A program made the position numbers and the translations under genes. A model generated the notes under the pieces. It was given only the letters and a program-made list of their open reading frames with translations. It was not told the DNA's origin and searched no databases. From assembly GCA_963575745.1 (NCBI GenBank), contig CAUYUJ010014604.1, positions 927,284 to 991,283 on the forward strand: a stretch of 64,000 bases of DNA, written 5' to 3'. Shown here piece after piece: positions 34,030-43,140 of the stretch; the first letter of the stretch is position 1, and every line of letters starts with the position of its first letter. This DNA is from Prorocentrum cordatum (Eukaryota > Sar > Dinophyceae > Prorocentrales > Prorocentraceae).

Positions 34030-36020
34030 ATGGCCAAGAAACGCTCTGCTTCCAAGGCTGTTGCAACGACGCCGCCCACGAAAAAAAGGCAAGGCTGGCT
34101 ATGCTCCGATGAAGGCCTTCGAAAAGTTAGACGTCGAGGAGTCTGCCTGCAAGAAATCGCCAGGGGGTGGCAGGAAGCGCACCGATAACTCCACTTTCAA
34201 CAAACTCATCCAGGATAATTTCTTGGACCGCGGCTTCGCCGCGGAGGAAGTGCAATTGGCGATCGCCGCGGACGGAACGCCTCTCTTGGATAAGTTGCGA
34301 CAGGACCGTGCTCTGCGGGAAGAGGGGGAGCTCGCGATGGGGAAAAACTATTACGACAAGCTGAGAAAAGAGACCCGGAGCCCGAGTAGCACGTTCAGCC
34401 AGCTCGAGCAAGCCCAGAGAAGTCCAGCTCCCTTGAACGAGGATTTGGAGGAAGCTATGGCGGGGATTTTCGACCAGAAACGGAGGACCGACTTGTGGGA
34501 TTCTTGGATGTCTTCCGTCGAGTCGGTCACCGAAGACACCTTGTGCGGCTTGTACAAGGGTAGCTTGTGAATTTCTCCAGGGAAGACCCTCGACAACGCT
34601 AGGATACTCATCAAGGTAATGGAGATGGTCTACAGGTTGAATCTCAAAGCCACGCACTCTGAGCTTTGGGAGCTCGTCCGCAGCCACTTCGATTTGGCCT
34701 TGTTGCGGCAGCTAAAGTCATACCACGCGCAGGAACTGAGTGGTGCGGAGTGGTGGGGGCGAGCGAGGGATTGCGCCAGCCTCGTTCTGCCGCTGGCGGA
34801 CACAGACAAGGTCATGGAAGTGGAGAAGGACTTCAACCCTGTTTCGAAAGAGGCGTATGCAGTGCACGGATCCAGTTTGACGGGCCGACTGTTGATGGCT
34901 AAGGTCGTCAGGCAGCTTCACGTCGAGAAGGTTGCCGCCATGATCGCGGATGAGCTGGAGCTCATTAAAGGCAAGCCCTTTTACAAAGTCCACGTTCGAC
35001 AAGGCGACCAAGATTTTCGAGACGAAACTGAGCGACGCTGGCGCGCCAGCGTCGACGCCGCTCGTGCGGAAGAAAGAGATCGCATTTATGTATCGTGGCA
35101 TCACGTGCACGTCGTGGGCTAAGAGCCCGATTGATTTCTTCGGCGTCGCTCTCAACGGCTACAAACGAGGCGTCGGAGTGGGCGCCGGCGCGCTGGCCGC
35201 GATGTGGTGCGGGAACGACTTGGTTGGGGTGCGCCCGAAGCCGGCCTTCAACGTGGACCCGAAGGCATTCTCAGGTGAAGCCGTCGTTCGAAAGGTGGTG
35301 GCGGATTCGCTCGCAGATGACGATGCCACTGGGCCCGCCATCAATAGTGAAATGGAAGCCAAGGCGAAATTGTGCCATTCGCAAGGCAACAAGTGGAGGG
35401 TCGAGGAGGCATTTTGGAACTTGATGGTGGGTGATTCGTGCACGTCGAGGGTCCACGTGCTCATCGAGAAGGCTTCTGAGCCCGCTGGGGAGAAGCATGA
35501 CGAGTCCATCGTCCTGGCCCGCCTCAAGGAGCTCCAGACTTCCAAGGTCCTCGCCTTCGCTGGCAAGCAGCAGCAATCCTTGCTCGCGACGGTCATCTCG
35601 TGGACCGAGGCGCTCAAGAGCGGCAAATCTCCAGGCTTCAGCAAAGTGTCTGCCTCGTCTACTTTCGTCAAAGGCCTCCAGGAGCAGATGGCGAAGCTCT
35701 GCCACCCTGCATCTGGAGGGTCCGCGGCCGACAACACGGGCAAGGCTTGGGTGGAGCAAGCCTGGCCTGAGTGCAAGGGTCTGCACGACGAGGGAGGGGG
35801 GGGCGTGGACTTGGCCAAGATCCGCACCGCGTCGAAGTTCCAATTCCTGTTGCCTGCGACTGAACAAAAGGCCATCGACGCGGTCTTGCAGGCAACTATG
35901 GCCAAGAAAGGGGCCGGGAAAGAGATTGTCGCCCAAGTGCAGTCGAAGGTGAAGAAAAGCAAGGCCGGAACCGACGCGCGAGCTGTGATCAAGTCCCTCT
36001 TCGCCAAAAACGCTGCGTGA
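34030..36020 (+). pseudogene. Retroposed gene, Lys-rich N-terminus, unknown function
   Basis: Starts at ATG 34030 (MAKKRSASKAVATTPPTKK), 57 nt after the relic SL. A run of seven A (34080-34086) shifts the frame; six A would keep it open into GKAGYAPMKAFEKLDVEE. The second frame runs to a TGA at 34568, continues in the same frame to about 34990, then shifts once more into the long frame ending at 36020. Total about 660 codons without an intron. The N-terminus is basic with two KK/KR clusters that could be a nuclear signal; the middle and C-terminus are helix-rich and Lys/Ala-rich (KKGAGKEIVAQVQSKVKK). No known domain was recognised. Few, homopolymer-associated breaks leave open that the gene is intact in the organism. 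Confidence 0.65.
34950..36020 (+). CDS. Longest intact frame of the second retrogene (356 aa)
   Basis: Open frame of 356 codons. The true entry point is the frame crossing near 34990-35000 rather than the ATG at 34950, because the first residues duplicate sequence already read in the upstream frame. Notable segments are EIAFMYRGITCTSW (about residues 43-56), a Gly/Ala-rich stretch (GVGVGAGALAAMWCGND) and a Lys-rich C-terminus. GC-rich third positions match the other coding regions. Function unknown. Confidence 0.6.
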   Translation: MSWSSLKASPFTKSTFDKATKIFETKLSDAGAPASTPLVRKKEIAFMYRGITCTSWAKSPIDFFGVALNGYKRGVGVGAGALAAMWCGNDLVGVRPKPAFNVDPKAFSGEAVVRKVVADSLADDDATGPAINSEMEAKAKLCHSQGNKWRVEEAFWNLMVGDSCTSRVHVLIEKASEPAGEKHDESIVLARLKELQTSKVLAFAGKQQQSLLATVISWTEALKSGKSPGFSKVSASSTFVKGLQEQMAKLCHPASGGSAADNTGKAWVEQAWPECKGLHDEGGGGVDLAKIRTASKFQFLLPATEQKAIDAVLQATMAKKGAGKEIVAQVQSKVKKSKAGTDARAVIKSLFAKNAA

Positions 36021-37197
36021 GATGACGCGCGGTGTTTCTGCTGACGATTTTCCCCCTGCCTCGTGCAGAGCATCTTTTGACCAGCGCCCGATGCCCCTTT
36101 CAGTGCCGCGTCTGATCGCAATTGCAGTCGGGCGCTCCCTTCTTTGACACTCCTCGCCAGGTCTGGCGCTCAAACATCACGTGCGCTTGGCTCGTCGCCA
36201 CTGCGCGGCGCTGCGCGACGCGAGGGATTTGGGGCCCCTGCGAGCCAGGGACCTTAGCGCGCTAAGGAGTGCGCGGGACGTCGTGTCACGAGGCGAGGGG
36301 GTGCGCTTCGTGAGATCGAAGGCCATTCGAATACGCTTGCATTCCGAGCTGGAGTCGTTGCCGCCGCCGTCGCTACCGCGCACATGCAGGGGAGGGGAGT
36401 TCCCGAAGGAGGGAGGGGGGATAGAGGAGGATTCGCAGGGAAGGTGGGGGGGTAGAAGGAGAGTGGGAGGAGGCGCGGAACGATGGGAGGGAACGATCCA
36501 ACGCAAGATTGTGATTATGGCAACAACTGATAGGATGAGGGGAGGGCGAGGAGTTTTTTGTTGCGTCCGCCCAGTGGCGTCGACAGCTCAAGCAGTGGAG
36601 CACGACCAACCCAATCACGAAACCTTGTGCGCAACGATGCCACGCCCGAGGCGTATTAGAACAACTCAGCGTTTTGGGCCGCGTGGGAACAGCCGACGGC
36701 AATCGATCGTTGCCGCGGCAACTTGGCGAATAGGGGCGTTGACCAGATGGTCGCGCCACCAGCGAACACCATGGGTTTGGCCTTCATCAGTTTGCTCTGG
36801 TTGAACCATTGCTGAAATACTTTGATTCGTTCGGGCTTGGGGGGGGTGTTATTCCCTTGCCCCTTGCGTGGCCCCGTGAGCTCCTAAGCCTTCCGCCCGC
36901 CCGCCGCCTGGGCGGTTGAGCTTTGCCGAGCGGCGCTGGTGGCGTTGTTTGGGTCTGCGCCAGGTCTGCAAACGGCGGCAGTGCAAATGGTTGCTTTGTG
37001 GGCGCGGGAGCTCCGGCTGAACGAAGCTTGGGGCTAGGTTCTGGCACTAGCCCTTCCCGAGGGCCGCAGGGAAGAATCGGGTTCAAATTTTGGACGCGGC
37101 TCTTCTTGGCGCCCTCGTATGCAGCAACTGTGCGCCACTTCGTGCTCTTCCACTTCCCAGACTTCCAAGACTCATCATCTTCATAATCATTATCGCC
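36021..37197. other. Spacer with a lone 73-bp-repeat unit
   Basis: A plus frame at 36181-36804 (207 aa) is open but Arg/Gly-rich and overlaps an open minus frame; I do not accept it. At about 37128-37172 lies one unit of the 22.4-kb tandem repeat (GCCACTTCGTGCTCTTCCAC), directly upstream of the third relic SL. Confidence 0.5.
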
Positions 37198-37219
37198 CCC
37201 GTAGCCTTCTTGGCTACAG
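37198..37219 (+). other. Possible relic spliced leader
   Basis: CCCGTAGCCTTCTTGGCTACAG matches the SL at 17 of 22 positions and ends 57 nt before ATG 37277. Because it is also a small palindrome (GTAGCC/GGCTAC) a chance origin is more likely than for the 28.1 and 33.9 kb relics. Confidence 0.45.
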
Positions 37220-37276
37220 CCCTGCTTTCGAAGGTTTCCTTTCAAAGGAACTGCGCAGCGCCTACTGCGCACCTTA

Positions 37277-39908
37277 ATGCCAGGACATGCTGATAGTTCT
37301 CAGTCTGGCGGCGGTGCCCCTGGCCCTGCTGCATTGAACGGCGGTGCTCCTCAGCCTGCGGCAGGGAACAGCGCTGCTCCTCAGCGTGCTGCATTGAGCG
37401 GTCCTCTGCAAACGCTCGTCGAGCACGCGAAGCAGTTCGGCCGGATACCGAAGCGAAATAAAGGAACGTCCGAACAAGAACGGGCCGAAAACAAGTTGGC
37501 CAAGCGTTTCTCGGACCATCGCGACCGCATCCCCAAATGCATTTTGCATGAACTGCGGGCCCTGGGCTGTGCTGATCAGCAGACGGAGGCCGAGGGGCTC
37601 AAGCGGAAGCAGAAGACCGAGGAGCTCATGTAGCAAAAGCGAGACAAGACCGAGGAGCTCATGCAGCAAGTGCGAGACCTCGGCCGCCACCCGAAGGAGC
37701 ATGCCGGGCGTGGCCTCGCAGAGCAGCAGCTGGCAGAGAAAGTCCGGAAAGCACGGAAGGCCAACCAGTTCTCCCCGGAGCAGGGCGCCGAGCTCCAGGC
37801 CTTTCAGCAAGCGGAGAGCGAAGCCACAACAAAGCCTCGCATCGCGGAGGCGGAGGGCCTTCCAAACCCCATGGAAGGGTTCGCTGAGGAGGCGCAGAAG
37901 AGGATCGACCAGGACCTGCTGATGCTCGAGAGTGGCGTCCGGACCAAGGCAATCCTGCGGCGCCTTGCCGCCTACAAGGAGCTTGTGTCCAGCCTCTCTG
38001 CGCAGTGCACGGAATTCGCGCAGCGGTGCGCGGAGCGGGTGCGCAAGGCGTCGGCCGCCCCCGCGGGGAAGAGCTGCTACGTTCCCGGCGGCGAGGTGGA
38101 GGGGGGCCAGCTGCGCGTCTTCTCCGAATGCGACTGCGAGAACACCAGAATTCTACAACAGCACTCTTACATGAATACCACAGGCAATGTTTCCAGTTAT
38201 GCTTCTACACATCGCTGTTAGGTTGCTTTGCGGGGATAATTTGTCGAGGCCCTGGTGTCAAGGTTTGGTTCCTTGCGACGTTTCTTGTAGCCGAGCCCCT
38301 GCTGCAACCATTTCGTCAGTGATGTAGTATGTGAGCGTTGCTCTCTGAGGGTGTTCAGTGTCTTTCATCTGGCGGTGTTCTCATCTCTGGGACCGCCCAT
38401 TACATGATGACGTGGAGAAGGAACAAGAGGAGGGATAGGAGGGGGAGGAGGAGGGACAATATGTATAGCATACCGATGGCGATGATGTTGGCCACTATAA
38501 TGGCCATTCGGATGCGGGTGAAAAAGAGGGGAGGATGCGAAGAGGATGAGGCTGAGGATGAGGGTGAGGATGATGATGGGGGGTGGGGGGGGGGGGGGGA
38601 TGAGGAACAAACCTAAATCATTTGAGGATTCGGGTGGGTAGAATAGGAGGAAGATGAGGGCGAGGAGGGCACGGATGATGAGATGGATGGCTAGAGGAGG
38701 GAGATGATGGGGGGGATGCTGAGGAATTGGCGAGCAATGAAAATCTGGAGAAGGAGAGGGTCGGGAAAATCACGGGGAGAACAACGATCGACATGGTAGT
38801 GGGGATGGCTTGGCTCATGCACTCTTGATGTATTCCTGGCGATGTTGATCCATGGCCTAAGTCTTTTCTGGCCTTTTCATACGTAGCCGTGCTGTCTTCA
38901 ATTTTTTGGTTCTGTTAGCCTAGTTGGCTGCTCAGTGCAGCGGTGCCTGCGTCTTCGCGTAAGGCACGGGGGACTAGAAGGGAGATCTGCCGAGACCGCA
39001 AACGACCGGCGTCGATCGGCAACTGGCTCGAAACACCGTGGGCCAGGGAACGCCTCACGCAAGCAGCGCAGGAACCGGTCACCAAGATCCGCGGCACCAT
39101 GAAGTGGTTGAAGCAGAGGAAGGCGGGACTTTGCAGTGAGTTGAAGGCCAAGAAAAAGGAGGCCTTCCACCTGCGCCGAGACGTGTTCGTGCAGGCGGTT
39201 CTTGCGGATCTGAATGCGCACCACCACCATCCCAGCCATGCGGTGTGCAACTCGTTCTGTAAGCTGCCAAACATTACATAGCAACTAACAAAACGACGAG
39301 TTGAACACAACGGCGGTGCCACCCCGCCGCAGGAGTCATCTACGCATGTAGGTGACGTGACAATAGCAACAACACAACCGCACAAAACGGCATCGCCACA
39401 GCAAACACTGCAATCTTTGTGTTCCCCGCAGAACTTGGCCGACAACGCGCGCAATGCCTTCGACAAGCTGAAGACAAGGAACGACCACCTGCGCAATTTG
39501 CCGGGCGAGGCAGACGCCGACCGCAATGCGCTGAAACAAGAGACAGCGCGCGCTGCTCGGGCGCAGGGGGGGAAGGAGGGCGAGGCAAACGCTTGGGGGG
39601 GGGCGGGCAAGGAGCGCGACCGCTTGCAAACTGCCTTGAAGAAGGCCCAGGCTTGCGAGGGTGACAATGAGCCTTCTCTTTCTTTGCTACCAAACTAAAC
39701 TGGGCGCTCGCTTCGGCGGGCGCCACGACGAACCCCGATTTTTTCTTGCTGGCCCCCCCAAGAGGCGACGCGCAGCGGCCTCTCCGCGGAACAGAACCGC
39801 TTCCTCCAGAACGCCTCCGAGGCGCAGCGGGAGGCCTACTACGAGCTGGTCAAGCGGCCAGCGTGCCCCGGGCCGAGCGTCCGGGGCGGGTGCTTCGGAG
39901 CGCAGTAG
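37277..39908 (+). CDS. Multi-exon coiled-coil protein, unknown function
   Basis: Exon 1 starts at ATG 37277 and is open to 38221 except for one TAG (37631-37633) where an adjacent internal repeat (KTEELMQQ) has CAG, so it looks like a C-to-T nonsense change. The segment FGRIPKRNKGTSEQERAENK followed by Lys/Glu-rich heptad-like sequence suggests a DNA/RNA-associated or structural coiled-coil protein. A second exon probably begins after the CAG at 38938-38940 and runs to about 39242 or 39258. A third spans 39432-39660, and a fourth 39763-39908 (AEQNRFLQNASEAQREAYYE). Exon 3/4 joining preserves phase. A G-run near 39883 may shift the true frame onward to 40129 (NEEFGCEPCARAPEPEQPKD). Exact exon 1/2 and 2/3 borders are uncertain. 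Confidence 0.6.
38222..38937. other. Probable intron with purine-rich low complexity
   Basis: No coding character. Contains GGA/GATGAGG tracts (38410-38780) and a G-run, ending in a pyrimidine-rich stretch and GTGCAG before exon 2. The donor site could not be fixed, and GC or GA donors are known in dinoflagellates. Confidence 0.5.
39661..39762 (+). other. Spliceosomal intron, 102 bp
   Basis: Donor GTGACA follows GAG-G. Acceptor CCCCCCAAG follows a T/C-rich tract (about 39738-39758) and precedes AGGCG. Joining gives GAG-GAG-GCG with no frame change and opens directly into a clean helical exon, so both borders are well supported. Confidence 0.75.
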
Positions 39909-40174
39909 CCGTGGCTGCGGCGAACGAGGAATTCGGATGCGAGCCCTGCGCGCGGGCGCCCGAGCCAGAACAACCGAAGGACGAAGCGATGGCGCGAGCC
40001 AGGGCCGAATGCAATCCGATTTTGCTTATGGAGGGATTTCTGCTCTTGGGCACTCTTCTGGCTCGATTCGGGCAACAACGAAACAGCGCAACGCATAGCG
40101 AGCCTGGCAACGAGTCAGCGAGCGTCTGAAACCCCTGGACGATGGCATCCTGATCGCGCCCAAAAAAAAACAAG

Positions 40175-40198
40175 GGGCATCCAACGTTGGATGCCCCT
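40175..40198. repeat. Palindrome GGGCATCC..GGATGCCC, copy 1
   Basis: GGGGCATCCAACGTTGGATG followed by CCCC is a perfect palindrome. It is followed by TGTTTTCGA. A near-identical element lies at about 40711-40734. Confidence 0.85.
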
Positions 40199-40529
40199 GT
40201 TTTCGAAAAGGGGGGGGGGGGGGCATTCTTGGACAGAGATTTGTTTGGTTCCTATGATTTTGAAACATCTGTTGGCGTTGCGTGTTCCTGGGGGTTCTCG
40301 TGGCGCCCGTTCGGCTCGTCTGAGGGTGCGCGAGGTTTCCTGGTGTTCCGTGAAGCTCCTTCCTGTCTCGTTGGAAATATCCTCGGCGCGAACAGAAACC
40401 CTCGCAACCAATGGGAGGTGCCAGGGGCCGCCCGCCTGCAATCGCCACTGCGGCTGCGTCATCTGTGCCTAACCGGCGAGCCGGCTTGATTTCAGAATTC
40501 AAATTGTTGCGCTTTTGAATTTCATGTTG

Positions 40530-40533
40530 TGCG

Positions 40534-40631
<98 letters not shown>

Positions 40632-40655
40632 CGCGTGTGCGTGTGTGTGTGTGGG
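40530..40655. repeat. (GT)n microsatellite
   Basis: About 125 bp of GT with occasional GC. The ORFs are poly-Val/Cys or poly-His/Thr artefacts. Confidence 0.97.
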
Positions 40656-40710
40656 GGGGCAGAATTGGGCGAGGCCCGCTCGCCCGTTCGTGCATGCGAG
40701 AGATCGATGG

Positions 40711-40734
40711 GGCATCCGATATTGGATGCCCCCG
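40711..40734. repeat. Palindrome GGGGCATCC..GGATGCCCC, copy 2
   Basis: Differs from copy 1 only in the centre (GATATT) and shares the right flank pattern CGTTTCTCGA. The pair may mark the ends of a 560-bp inverted-repeat element enclosing the GT tract. Confidence 0.75.
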
Positions 40735-40935
40735 TTTCTCGAGGAGTCCAGAGCGATCTCGTATCCATCGGGCCGCGCCGCTGCTGAGCGGGAGAGCGGC
40801 AGAGCGGGGAAGGGGGATTTCATTTGGGATCCCGTGAGTAGGGTTTCACTTGTGTGTTTCCGTAGCCGTGGCGGTTCGGTCTGAAAGCGCAGCTGCGTTT
40901 TCTTGCGTAATTTTCCTTCGCGGCCAGACGCAGAC

Positions 40936-41829
40936 ATGGCCGCTGCCCGCGCCCCCGCGGCCGCCGCGGCATGCGAGCCGACCGAGCTCGAGAGGGGGTG
41001 GCGTGATAGGCTTGCCGTTCCCATTCATGCGTGCGACGACGCGTGGGCGGAGCTCGGCCGCTGCGGCGCATGCGCGCGGGGGCCGAACCTGCTGGTGAAA
41101 CGCGGGGTGTTGGGCGACCGCGTGCTTTACAAGGCCTCTTGCGACTCTGTCATCTACGCCGACTGCCGCAAGTGGACTGCCGCTGGCATCGTTAGGAAAA
41201 ACGGAATGCCCGTCTCCTGCGGCTCGCCGGCCCTCGTCCAGGGCACGCGGTGCGCGATCCCGCTCGAGAACGACGGCGCCATTGAGAGGAAGTGCGCCTG
41301 CCCAGCAAAACCACGAGACCTGCCGCTCATGCCTGGCGCCGCCATGGATTACGCCGACGTCGGCTGCCGGCGCCGCCGAGTGCACTTTTTCAGGTTATGT
41401 TGCAAGTTCTTGGTTTGGTGTAATGTTCTTTTCAAGGCAGGCGACGATGGTGGATGTAACTTTGCGGACTGGCTTGGCTCTGGCGACGGCGAAATGAGGC
41501 GCGTCGACGAGCGCTCGTGGGCGCAGTGGGCGTTGTGCCTGAATTGCAGGCAGGGTCGCTGCACCCGCGCCCAGGGCGCGTTTGCCGACGCTCAGGAGAT
41601 GGATCGCGCTTGGGGCGGCCACCGCGCTGAACTTTTACAGTCCCTCTTGTTTCTGGCGGAAGCGCCGAGCATTCAAGTCCCTGGCGGCCCGTTGCTTGGA
41701 GCGAACGAGCATGAGATGTTCAATTCTTGTGTTCATTCCCCCGCTGGTGACGGAGCCATCGCGCGCTCGTACTCAGCCTTGGGGAGCAGCAAGATTTCGC
41801 CGCCATCTTGCAAGCAAAGATCGCTTTGA
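40936..41829 (+). CDS. Cys-rich protein, 5' part of a duplicated gene
   Basis: ATG 40936 (MAAARAPAAAAACEP) opens a frame that stays open to 41829 (297 codons). It contains cysteine pairs suggestive of zinc binding: CGACARGPNLLVKRG (about residues 45-59), a Cys-rich middle, and WALCLNCRQGRC (about residues 200-211). Between 41391 and 41442 the sequence resembles a short intron (TTTCAG, GTTATG, then TTCAAG), but removing it breaks the frame, so it is left in. From 41691 the gene enters the tandemly duplicated 1.45-kb segment, where reading frames change repeatedly. Function unknown. The start was chosen as the first ATG after an A/T-richer leader. Confidence 0.5.
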   Translation: MAAARAPAAAAACEPTELERGWRDRLAVPIHACDDAWAELGRCGACARGPNLLVKRGVLGDRVLYKASCDSVIYADCRKWTAAGIVRKNGMPVSCGSPALVQGTRCAIPLENDGAIERKCACPAKPRDLPLMPGAAMDYADVGCRRRRVHFFRLCCKFLVWCNVLFKAGDDGGCNFADWLGSGDGEMRRVDERSWAQWALCLNCRQGRCTRAQGAFADAQEMDRAWGGHRAELLQSLLFLAEAPSIQVPGGPLLGANEHEMFNSCVHSPAGDGAIARSYSALGSSKISPPSCKQRSL

Positions 41830-43140
41830 ATTCGTCGTGGAGCAGTGCGAATCCGCTGCTGGCCTTGCCGCCGAAGGGACGTGCGACGAGGCTTCGGCGT
41901 TTCCGACGCCTGGAGTTCCCTTTGCGCCTTGTCCGATGCTGGCGCCGACGCGCGACTACGAAGCAGCGCAGCTAGCTCTTTGCGTCAAAGTTCGGCAAGG
42001 CCATTGTTCGTCGGGGGACAGGTTCGCTCGACCTGGCGGGCGACTCCAGTGCGAACGCGGCGAGCAAGATGCCAAATCTATTCGGGGTCTTCTGCTGCTG
42101 TGCCCGCAGCCAACCATCGTGGTCCAGAGCATTGTCCCTTGATTGCCAGATCCTCGGCTGCCCTTATCGCGGCCCCCATCTCCGCTGTTTCGAGTGTGCC
42201 ACGTGGGGCGTTACTTGCGGCGCAATGGCGCAGCGAACGCGGTCGCCGCTGCTGTGGGCCGACGCGCAATGATGGGCGCAGCGCCGCAGCAGCGCGCAGC
42301 GCCGCCGCCTGCTGACGCGGGCTCGACGCCTCCTGAACATCAGGTCGGGATGCGCCTTCCGGTCCCTGGCATAGTCTTCGCAGAGCGCGCGCCAGCGCCA
42401 GTGGCTTCACTGGCGGCCTGCGCATCGATTTGTGGGGGGGTATATCGACGCCCTCGAGCAGGTTGCGCAGACCTTGCGACGCCGCGCCTGCGTCGGCGGA
42501 TCTCCTCCAGGCGGGTAAGCAATCCGACGCCGGCCCGCTGCGGCGCTTCGCGCCAATGAGCCCGTGCTCAGCGCAGCTGGGGCGGCAGATCACGGATGCC
42601 GAGGTGCCGCCGAGCCCCCGTTGTCTCGCGCCCCCCAGCGAGGATGATTCCCCGTTAGATCAGCCAGGAGAAGGCGCGGAGCCCGATGGCATCGACGCGG
42701 TGTTCTCGCCGCCCACGCATTCCGATCGCGGTTCTGCCTTCGATCAAGCACTTGGTTATCGAGCGCAAATCTGGCCGCTTGCCTTTCCAAAGGCGCTGTG
42801 CGTCGACGTGTCCCTGGACTGGCTCGGGAACCCCCGCTGCCCAGCATCGAATTTCAATATCTGAGATTGGCGAGATCACTGTCGCGTCCAGATGCTACGA
42901 GCCGCGCGCAGGCGCCCAGCAATTTTCGCGGGGCGAAGCAGGTGGCCTCTGACTTGGGCGAGATCGATTTCGAGGCTGGTTCTTGCGTCGTCGTGGAATG
43001 CCAAGGCGAGGAGTTCTTCCGAGGGCCGCTGGCAATCCCCGCGAGGTTTGGCGAGGCGGGCGGCTGCGCGTGCCTGGCTTCTGGCTCGCCAGTGGAATTC
43101 GCCGGCGAAATCAAGATCGATGCCGGCGGCATGCCGGCCC
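41691..43140 (+). repeat. Tandem duplication, unit 1 (1450 bp)
   Basis: Begins at GTTGCTTGGA and ends where the same 10-mer starts unit 2. It carries several frames with protein-like sequence, for example DFAAILQAKIALNSSWSSAN near 41780-41850, a Pro/Glu-rich acidic frame at about 42520-42860, and SCVVVECQGEEFFRGPLAIP near 42985-43045. These lie in different frames, so the unit is either several exons with short introns or a decayed gene. Confidence 0.9.

Noticed and set aside
36181-36804. 207-aa plus-strand ORF
   Set aside because: Arg/Gly-biased, overlaps an open minus-strand frame, and has no start context or neighbouring exon to support it.
40859-40880. Another SL-like match (CCGTAGCC) 55 nt upstream of ATG 40936
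   Set aside because: Only 14 of 22 positions match, the same as a clearly fortuitous site at about 38882; not distinguishable from chance.
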